In this document: positions 59,122 to 64,000 of the stretch, one piece after another
Numbering within the stretch: the stretch's first letter is position 1
Layout of the letters: every line of letters begins with the position of its first letter
NCBI RefSeq assembly: GCF_004343775.1
Contig: NZ_PTXL01000011.1
Span: 62,001-126,000, forward strand
Source of the DNA: Burkholderia sp. SRS-46
GTDB taxonomy: Bacteria > Pseudomonadota > Gammaproteobacteria > Burkholderiales > Burkholderiaceae
DNA length: 64,000 bases
Direction: 5' to 3'
Notes under the pieces: generated by a model
What the model saw: only the letters and a program-made list of their open reading frames with translations
Database searches by the model: none
Told to the model about the DNA's origin: nothing
Program-made: the position numbers and the translations under genes

Positions 59122-59967
59122 TTATTGCTGGATGGCCGCATTCTTCAACAAGCCGCCGACGAACCGCGCGCTCGCCTTTTCGAGCGCCAGAGCCTCGAGT
59201 TGCTGGCGGATCGTGGCCCGGATCTGATTGAATGCCGGCACCTGCGTCGGCCGTTTCGCGTCGAGCTTCACGATCGCGCGAGCGCCGTCGACCGGGATCG
59301 AATCGGGCGTGATCGCGCTTACGGGCAGCTTCGTCAGCGTCTGCGCGATCTCGACCGGCAACCCGGACGTCTTGCCCTCGGTGGCGGGGGTCTTGAAGCT
59401 CACCCACGGCAGTTCACCGCCCGCATCCCGGCTTGGCGCGATGCTGTACTGACGTGCGAGCCCGTCGAACGATTTGCCCGATTTCAGTTCAGAGAGTACG
59501 GTTGCAGCCGTCGCCGCATCCCTCACGACGATCAGGCGCGGTTTGTATTCGTCCTGGCCCAGCGACGCGACAATCTCGTCGTAGCGCGCCTTCACTTGCG
59601 CGTCCGTCACCGGCTCCGGTTTCACGTTGTCCTTCAGGTACAGTTGGGTCTCGGCATTCGCCTTTACCACCTGCATCGCCGTCTGGACCTCGGGTTTCCC
59701 ACCATAGTTCGCATTCTCGGCCGCCTGCCGGATCAGCACGCGCGCGATCAGCTGGTTCTTGATCGCCTGGCGGATCTGTGGCGTATCCGATTGCCTCGTG
59801 GCCAGCAGCACGGCATCGACCTCCGCCTGCGTGATCGTTGTGCCGTTGACTATTGCAACCGTACCCGTCGGCAACGGTGTGGTCGCCGTCTGGGCGCAAG
59901 CGGGGCCGCTCAGCACGCCGACAAACGTCACGGCGATCAAGGCGCGGTTCAGAGTCATTTTCATCAT
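59122..59967 (-). CDS. PpiC-type peptidyl-prolyl isomerase of the two-partner secretion locus
   Basis: A 281-residue periplasmic foldase. Signal peptide NRALIAVTFVGVLSGPACAQ, N-terminal SurA-like helices (VNGTTITQAEVDAVL; IKNQLIARVLIRQAAE), then a parvulin domain around residues 150-240 (KPRLIVVRDAATAATVLSEL, LARQYSIAPSRDAGGELPWV, VDGARAIVKLD). Such proteins escort unfolded outer-membrane or secreted proteins; its place 84 bp after tpsB on the same strand suggests help for TpsA on its way through the periplasm. Two adjacent ATG codons; the first was used. Confidence 0.88.
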   Translation of the reverse strand: MMKMTLNRALIAVTFVGVLSGPACAQTATTPLPTGTVAIVNGTTITQAEVDAVLLATRQSDTPQIRQAIKNQLIARVLIRQAAENANYGGKPEVQTAMQVVKANAETQLYLKDNVKPEPVTDAQVKARYDEIVASLGQDEYKPRLIVVRDAATAATVLSELKSGKSFDGLARQYSIAPSRDAGGELPWVSFKTPATEGKTSGLPVEIAQTLTKLPVSAITPDSIPVDGARAIVKLDAKRPTQVPAFNQIRATIRQQLEALALEKASARFVGGLLKNAAIQQ

Positions 59968-60051
59968 CGTCTCACCACTTCGAATAAAAGAAGCACGGGG
60001 GTGTATCGCCGCACACAAGCACTCGACCGGAGGGCGGTCTCGTGCGGCCAA

Positions 60052-61845
60052 TCAGTAGTTCCAGTTCATCGTGGCCAATACAAGCGTTGCTTTCGGACCG
60101 AGCGCCGCCGGTTGCGTCAACGCCCGACCGACCAGTACCTCGCCGGACAGCATTTGCTTGCGCCACTGCCATTGCGCCCGCAGGCCCGCGCCTGCACCGG
60201 CCAGCGTCGGAAATCCCGGCATCGCGATCAGGCTCGCCTTGCCCGCGTCGACGAACACGTAGGGCTCGATCCGGCCGTCCTTCCATGCCGGCGTGTTCAC
60301 CCACGCGAGCTCGTTGCGTGAATAAAAGCCTCGGTCGCCAGCGATCTCGCCCGACCGGAAGCCGCGAATCGTGTCCATGCCGCCGAGATACAACTGCTCG
60401 GAGCCGAACAACGCGGCATGCGTGTACTGCCCGCCCAACACGCCTCGATAGGCGAGCATCGCACGGCCGATCCTCGGCAACGGCAGCGTGAATACGGCGG
60501 TCGCGTCGACCTTGGTGAACTGGCTATGCGCGTCCTCGCGCGTGATGCCGTGCGCATCGTGATTGGCACCGAGCCACGGCAACCCTTGCGACACACCGGC
60601 GTTGAACGTGAAATTGCCCTGCGCGTCGTTCATCACGAACTTGTGCAGCCAGTTGCCCCCGAGCCGGACCACCGCCAGGCGCTGTGGATCGAGATCGATT
60701 CCGTTGATTTCCCGATCCGTGCGCCGCCATGACAACGTCGCGTCTATGCTGGTGATGTCGCCGACGCTGCGGCCGACGAGGTAATTCCAGCCGAAGATGT
60801 GCGACAGCGTGCGGCCGTATTCGAGCGCGGTCGTGCCGATCACCTGCTGGTATTCGGAGTCGGAGATCGTGTAGCTGAACGTGCTCCGGCCGAACGGCAC
60901 TGCCAACGATCCTACCAACGCGTTGCTGTCCAGACTGTCAAGGAAGTTCGCACTCAACGACTCCTGCAAGCCGAGCAGGTTGTCGGCCTCGACACCCGCA
61001 CGATAGCGCGTCACGCCGGTGGCCGAGCTGCCATAGTTGTCGACCCCAAGGGTGTAGTAGAGGCGATCACCCGGTTTGTTGGCGATGTCGACGATCGACT
61101 CGCCCACGTTCTGGCCGGGCAGGATCTGCACCGTCGCCTGATTGCGCCGCATGCGGTTGATCTGTGCGATGCCCTGATCGATGTCGGGCAGGCGCAGCGG
61201 GTCGCCGGACGACACCGGGAACGCATTCTCGTAGCCAGCATCGGTAAACCAGCCGCCGCCGGACGACGGCTCACCCGGTTTGAGCCGGTGGATTGGCGTG
61301 CCATTGACCGTAACGGCCGCGACCAGGCCGACCTGAATCGTCACCGTCAGCGTGCCGGTGGCGAGGTTCTGCGGCCCGAGCAATGCGCGCGTCGTGACGA
61401 AACCGCGTTCGACGAATGCGTCGGTGAGCCGCTTCAGCAGCACGTTGATGCGGTGTGAACCCAGATCCTGTCCCGCGAACGGGGCGACGATCGCATCGAG
61501 CTTCGCGCGTGCGACACCGCCGGGCGGCTCGAGCGGTTTGCCGTCGGCTGTTTGCAGCACGATTCGCTTCACGGCAAACGTCGGGCCGGTTTCGACGATC
61601 GCGTCGATCGGCGTATCGGGCGGGATATCCAGCGTCGTTTCCGACACCGGCGCAACCGTGATCGAAGCTGGCGGCTGTTCGAGCTGCCGCTGCCATGCCT
61701 GCTCGCGCTGCTGTTCGATGATCAGTTGGGCCGGGTCCTGAACCGGCCGGCCGGCCGGCGTGGGAGACGACTGGGCGAACAAGGGCGCATGCATCGCCGC
61801 GACGGCCGGGAGTGCGCCCAGCCACCGTTTGAACGAAATCTGCAT
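60052..61845 (-). CDS. TpsB outer-membrane transporter (ShlB/FhaC family)
   Basis: A 597-residue two-partner-secretion pore. Signal peptide FKRWLGALPAVAAMHAPLFA, an N-terminal plug helix (QREQAWQRQLEQ), two POTRA domains (about 90-240: VKRIVLQTADGKPLEP, then LATGTLTVTIQVGLVAAVTV) and a 16-strand barrel with the loop-6 motif IRGF (DTIRGFRSGEIAGDRGFY) and a final aromatic (TMNWNY). It exports a TpsA exoprotein. The ATG at 61843-61845 has AGGAGTG ahead. The pore looks intact although its TpsA gene is broken, so it may serve another exoprotein or be decaying next. Confidence 0.92.
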   Translation of the reverse strand: MQISFKRWLGALPAVAAMHAPLFAQSSPTPAGRPVQDPAQLIIEQQREQAWQRQLEQPPASITVAPVSETTLDIPPDTPIDAIVETGPTFAVKRIVLQTADGKPLEPPGGVARAKLDAIVAPFAGQDLGSHRINVLLKRLTDAFVERGFVTTRALLGPQNLATGTLTVTIQVGLVAAVTVNGTPIHRLKPGEPSSGGGWFTDAGYENAFPVSSGDPLRLPDIDQGIAQINRMRRNQATVQILPGQNVGESIVDIANKPGDRLYYTLGVDNYGSSATGVTRYRAGVEADNLLGLQESLSANFLDSLDSNALVGSLAVPFGRSTFSYTISDSEYQQVIGTTALEYGRTLSHIFGWNYLVGRSVGDITSIDATLSWRRTDREINGIDLDPQRLAVVRLGGNWLHKFVMNDAQGNFTFNAGVSQGLPWLGANHDAHGITREDAHSQFTKVDATAVFTLPLPRIGRAMLAYRGVLGGQYTHAALFGSEQLYLGGMDTIRGFRSGEIAGDRGFYSRNELAWVNTPAWKDGRIEPYVFVDAGKASLIAMPGFPTLAGAGAGLRAQWQWRKQMLSGEVLVGRALTQPAALGPKATLVLATMNWNY

Positions 61846-61847
61846 CG

Positions 61848-61991
61848 TCACTCCTGGCTGGCGTGGTGACGCGCGCCGGCCGGCGCAACGAATGTGGTGG
61901 ACAGCTGGGTCGCCGTGAGCAGCACGATGACCAGCGTCGCAAGCCACGCAGCCGAGATCGGCGACCAAACGATCAGTACGGCCCGATTCAT
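61848..61991 (-). CDS. 47-residue membrane protein between TpsA and TpsB genes
   Basis: A tiny protein with one hydrophobic helix (AAWLATLVIVLLTATQLSTT). Its ATG overlaps the stop of the TpsA fragment (ATGA) and its TGA ends 2 bp before the tpsB start, so all three are tightly coupled. Burkholderia bcpAIOB-type loci have a small gene (bcpO) between the exoprotein/immunity genes and the transporter; position matches, but sequence relation cannot be claimed. Confidence 0.6.
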   Translation of the reverse strand: MNRAVLIVWSPISAAWLATLVIVLLTATQLSTTFVAPAGARHHASQE

Positions 61992-62731
61992 CGCCACCAC
62001 CACGTCGTCAGGCCAAGATGCTGGTCGATCTGGACTGGCGTGCGAGACGGCGCACGGACGGTCGTGATGCCGCCGGCCACCGTCACGCCCTTGCCGCCAC
62101 TGAGCGCACCGCCGTCGATCACGCCGTCGCCCGTCAGCGTCACGGCACCGTTGGCGGTGAAGCCACCGCCAATGTCCATTGCGATGATCTGTGCCCACGT
62201 GCTGCCGAAGAACGCCTTGAAGCCGCGGTGCTGGTTGATCGCCGAATACCCGGTGACGCCCTGCGCATAGGTCACGGGTGCGTCGACCTTGATGTCACCG
62301 GCCGCATAGACATTGCCGCCGATGTTGCGGGCCACGGTGCCAGCCTTGATGTTGATATCGCCGCCCGCCTGAATCGTGCCACCGTGCGGCGTCACGTTGC
62401 TCGACGCGTCAGCGTGACAGAAGATCCAGCAGCTGCGCGTGTAGCTCGCCTGTCCGGAGAACACGGCGGCATTCGTGAACACGTTCCGTGCGGTGATCTG
62501 GACGTCCGAATCGTTCGACTGAACGATGCCGCCCGAATTGTTGAAATTGCGCGCGTTGATCGTCACCGGGCCCTGAACGGCCGCGATATAGGCGAGTTGG
62601 TTGGGCTGGCTTACGGTGCCATAGTCGACATTGAAGCCGCTCGTGGTGTGCGTGAAGAACAGGAAGCTGCCGCCACGGTCAGAATAAGCGGTCGGCTGGC
62701 CGCCGTTGGTGCCGCCCGTGTGGTCAATCAA
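61988..62731 (-). pseudogene. C-terminal fragment of a TpsA filamentous-haemagglutinin-like exoprotein
   Basis: An open frame of 247 codons with the repeated beta-helix pattern of FHA-type exoproteins: VQGPVTINARNFNNSGGIVQ, VQITARNVFTNAAVFSGQAS, GGTIQAGGDINIKAGTVARN, GGGFTANGAVTLTGDGVIDG. It begins directly behind a TGA stop, has no ATG near (first codon TTG) and no signal peptide, and the N-terminal secretion domain of the same kind of protein is found over 1 kb upstream, ending in a stop. I therefore read it as the tail of a disrupted tpsA. It ends in GLTTWWWR and overlaps the small membrane-protein gene. Confidence 0.8.
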
Positions 62732-62946
62732 TCAGCGACGATACCAGCGGCCAACGATGCGCCTGAAACACCAACGTACAGCAACGCCAGATATCTTTGG
62801 ACTGTTCTTGGGAGCATTAACTTCGACCCCCGTGCATATTTTTTTCACGTGATGCAAATATCAGGCCTACTACATAACCGTACTGGGTGGAAATCTATCG
62901 GAGCATATCCGCTCGCCAGTTCGCGCCCGCAGTTCCCAATGTTCAG
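62732..62946. other. Junction between immunity-like gene and TpsA fragment
   Basis: 215 bp of lower GC content. On the minus strand a 29-codon frame starts at 62817 (MLPRTVQRYLALLYVGVSGA) and stops at 62728, overlapping the TpsA fragment in another frame; it has a membrane-like look but no support. The right border of the foreign segment inside tpsA must lie here. No target-site duplication or inverted repeat was recognised. Confidence 0.4.
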
Positions 62947-63261
62947 TCAGAGAATTTCTCTAACCGTCCCGTACCCGACTAGCCGATCAAGTTCGAACAC
63001 TTCAAACGAGTCTCCGACCTTTATTGTGCTTCTGAAATACTCCCAACTTGCGAAGCCGATTCGTACATGCAGCGTCTCCCCAGGATAGTGAAGGTCTCGG
63101 TCGGCGTATGTATGCTCCCCACTCGCCAGGTAATCGACCGTCGTGAATTTGTGGTGAGGTGAATACCCTGTACGCACACCCTTCACTTTCGGGTTGTCCA
63201 CGCCATCTGCAATGCGGAAAGTCGCCACGATGTTGTCCAAGGCAATCCTCTCAACATGCAT
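62947..63261 (-). CDS. Immunity-like protein resembling EF-Tu domain III
   Basis: A 104-residue cytoplasmic protein. The C-terminal half (YPGETLHVRIGFASWEYFRS, then VGDSFEVFELDRLVGYGTV) follows the end of the EF-Tu domain III beta-barrel, where R-F-x-I-R-E-G-x-R-x-V-G-x-G-x-V is conserved; the first half GYSPHHKFTTVDYLASGEHT also fits that fold. Small EF-Tu-barrel-like proteins occur as immunity genes in polymorphic toxin loci. It lies 73 bp after the DUF6881-like gene, same strand, with low GC content. Its toxin is not in the window. Assignment as immunity protein is inference. Confidence 0.6.
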   Translation of the reverse strand: MHVERIALDNIVATFRIADGVDNPKVKGVRTGYSPHHKFTTVDYLASGEHTYADRDLHYPGETLHVRIGFASWEYFRSTIKVGDSFEVFELDRLVGYGTVREIL

Positions 63262-63334
63262 GACGCTATGTGAACGGGGAAGCGAAGCGCCATCTGAAGC
63301 TTCTCAAAAAACTCGACGCCTCAGTGTAGGTTTT

Positions 63335-63622
63335 CTAGTTATGCTGCTTTAATATCGCGGCAGCCCATACGGCTTCGAATTCTTCCTTGGTGATCTCAAC
63401 TGGCTCGAATTGAGAGTCGGAATTAATCTCCGCCACGGTCGGTAGCGCCTCAATACTTAACGATGAGCCTCCAACCGAACTGTATTGATCAGCGAACCCC
63501 ATCGTCCCATCTGCGTACACTTCCACCTTCCTGAGCTCCCACCCACCGGAGTCTAGTTCGCTATAGATCCATATCGGCTCGGATGGAATCGTATGGATCC
63601 ACTTAACACGAATGTACATCAT
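63335..63622 (-). CDS. DUF6881-like immunity protein
   Basis: A 95-residue cytoplasmic protein with the DUF6881 pattern: VKWIHTIPSEPIWIYSELDS, ELRKVEVYADGTMGFADQ, then the C-terminal ITKEEFEAVWAAAILK. These proteins are usually found just behind polymorphic-toxin genes as immunity factors. Here the ATG overlaps the stop of the decayed HYD1-type toxin remnant (TAATG), the standard coupling of toxin and immunity gene. The gene itself is intact, so the cell could still be protected against sister cells carrying the toxin. Two Met codons at the start; the first one overlaps the stop and is used. Confidence 0.78.
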   Translation of the reverse strand: MMYIRVKWIHTIPSEPIWIYSELDSGGWELRKVEVYADGTMGFADQYSSVGGSSLSIEALPTVAEINSDSQFEPVEITKEEFEAVWAAAILKQHN

Positions 63623-63895
63623 TATTTCCCTTTTACCGGCCCACTACCAACGATCCGCCCAGTCAAGTCAAGAGGCGTGTTATTCGGAATAACAAAGACC
63701 CCACATCGACCTTGCACAACGTTAAGTCCAGTGACATATTGCTACGTAGTTCGTGTATCGCGCCCCCCTGAAACGGGTTATTAACAAACGCTCGCGACAG
63801 TTGTGCCGGAGTCATCGTCCCCGGAACAATGTCCGACAAATACTGCCCATTTCCGTATCGTACATCCTTCGGATTAAGAGAAAACAGCGATGGTC
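63622..63895 (-). pseudogene. Frameshifted remnant of a HYD1-type ADP-ribosyltransferase toxin domain
   Basis: Directly after the stop of the TpsA N-terminal piece, an unlabelled frame reads PSLFSLNPKDVRYGNGQYLS, DIVPGTMTPAQLSRAFVNNP, up to FQG. At a run of G residues near 63770 the frame is lost; the homology continues in another frame as VTGLNVVQGRCGVFVIPNNT, PLDLTGRIVGSGPVKGK, stop. Between the two, a stop (TAG) and further small indels replace the expected FTHYVxID segment. NPKDxRYGxGQYLSDIxPGT, LSRxFxxxPF and GVFVIPxxxPLDLTGRI are the marks of the HYD1-signature ADP-ribosyltransferase toxin family. The beginning of the domain is missing too, so it is certainly inactive. The end overlaps the immunity gene. 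Confidence 0.78.
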
Positions 63896-64000
63896 TCAGC
63901 TGTTGACGCCCATGCCCGCCGCGGTCGACACGATGTAGACGGTGCCGCTTGTCACCGAGCCATACTGGTTTGCGTCGACCGCGACGGCCTTGCCGATCGC
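63896..64000 (-). pseudogene. TpsA N-terminal secretion-domain fragment, truncated by a stop
   Basis: The last 34 codons of a frame that enters from beyond the window: AIGKAVAVDANQYGSVTSGT, VYIVSTAAGMGVNS, then TGA. The pattern (AI..AVAVDA..YG.M.SG.IY.V.T..G.GV.) is that of the TPS haemagglutination-activity domain in FHA-like exoproteins, normally followed by thousands of residues, not by a stop. The break falls at GMGVN, where the toxin remnant begins 3-5 codons later. If this fragment is the start of the tail found at 61988-62731, most of the exoprotein is deleted. Confidence 0.75.

Noticed and set aside
58998..59231. 77-codon plus-strand frame before the GNAT/PpiC interval
   Set aside because: The first 40 residues look faintly protein-like, but the rest is antisense to the PpiC-like gene and there is no ribosome site.
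1..64000. CRISPR array, tRNA or rRNA genes
   Set aside because: No regularly spaced repeats and no tRNA- or rRNA-like sequence was noticed when reading both strands.

Overview
The window is GC-rich, densely packed DNA whose gene content and codon use point to a Burkholderia, most likely of the cepacia complex. The strongest clue is the three-gene FAD-dependent glucose dehydrogenase complex at 40052-43448 (Tat-exported small subunit, GMC flavoprotein with a Cys cluster, tri-haem cytochrome c), which closely matches the enzyme known from B. cepacia as I remember it. The replicon cannot be decided from the sequence alone.

Layout. 1-3661 (minus): phenylacetate / acyl-CoA catabolism (PaaH, PaaK, a LiuC-like hydratase cut by the window edge), with a perfect 14-bp palindrome next to a TATAAT box, as expected for a TetR-type repressor. 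4154-5754: ChaA antiporter and a coupled secreted protein. 5860-11108 (minus): four uncharacterised proteins, one with WG repeats, then a LysR regulator divergent from a 2-hydroxyacid dehydrogenase and an MFS carrier. 13630-18453: another LysR gene, then HPP-CBS membrane protein, MarR and CLC-CBS chloride channel, with near-identical operator-like sequences before the HPP and marR genes. 18814-23375: small secreted protein, ppnP, and a LysR gene divergent from an M20 amidohydrolase and MHS transporter.

23410-37920 (minus) is an accessory type VI secretion island: VgrG, a two-domain peptidoglycan hydrolase effector (M23-like plus GH19/lysozyme-like), an AT-rich stretch of small orphan genes including likely periplasmic immunity proteins, a PAAR protein, an unknown membrane protein, then TssM, TssF and TssJ. 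The sheath, tube, ClpV and TssK/L genes are absent, and the TssM has no Walker A motif.

38299-52025: porin, DoxX, glucose dehydrogenase operon, then a giant alpha-2-macroglobulin with its usual partner penicillin-binding protein 1C. 52069-58823: a metallo-beta-lactamase-fold / tautomerase-like / unknown trio with a divergent LysR gene, a large secreted helical-repeat protein with a DUF3142 protein, and a double GNAT protein.

59122-64000 (minus) is a two-partner secretion locus: PpiC-like chaperone, TpsB transporter, a 47-residue protein, and a broken TpsA exoprotein. Between the surviving TpsA pieces lies a foreign, lower-GC segment with a frameshifted remnant of a HYD1-type ADP-ribosyltransferase toxin, its overlapping DUF6881-like immunity gene, and a second immunity-like gene resembling EF-Tu domain III. 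I read this as the scar of a contact-dependent-inhibition toxin/immunity cassette in a decayed tpsA. No tRNA, rRNA, CRISPR array or intact insertion sequence was seen.
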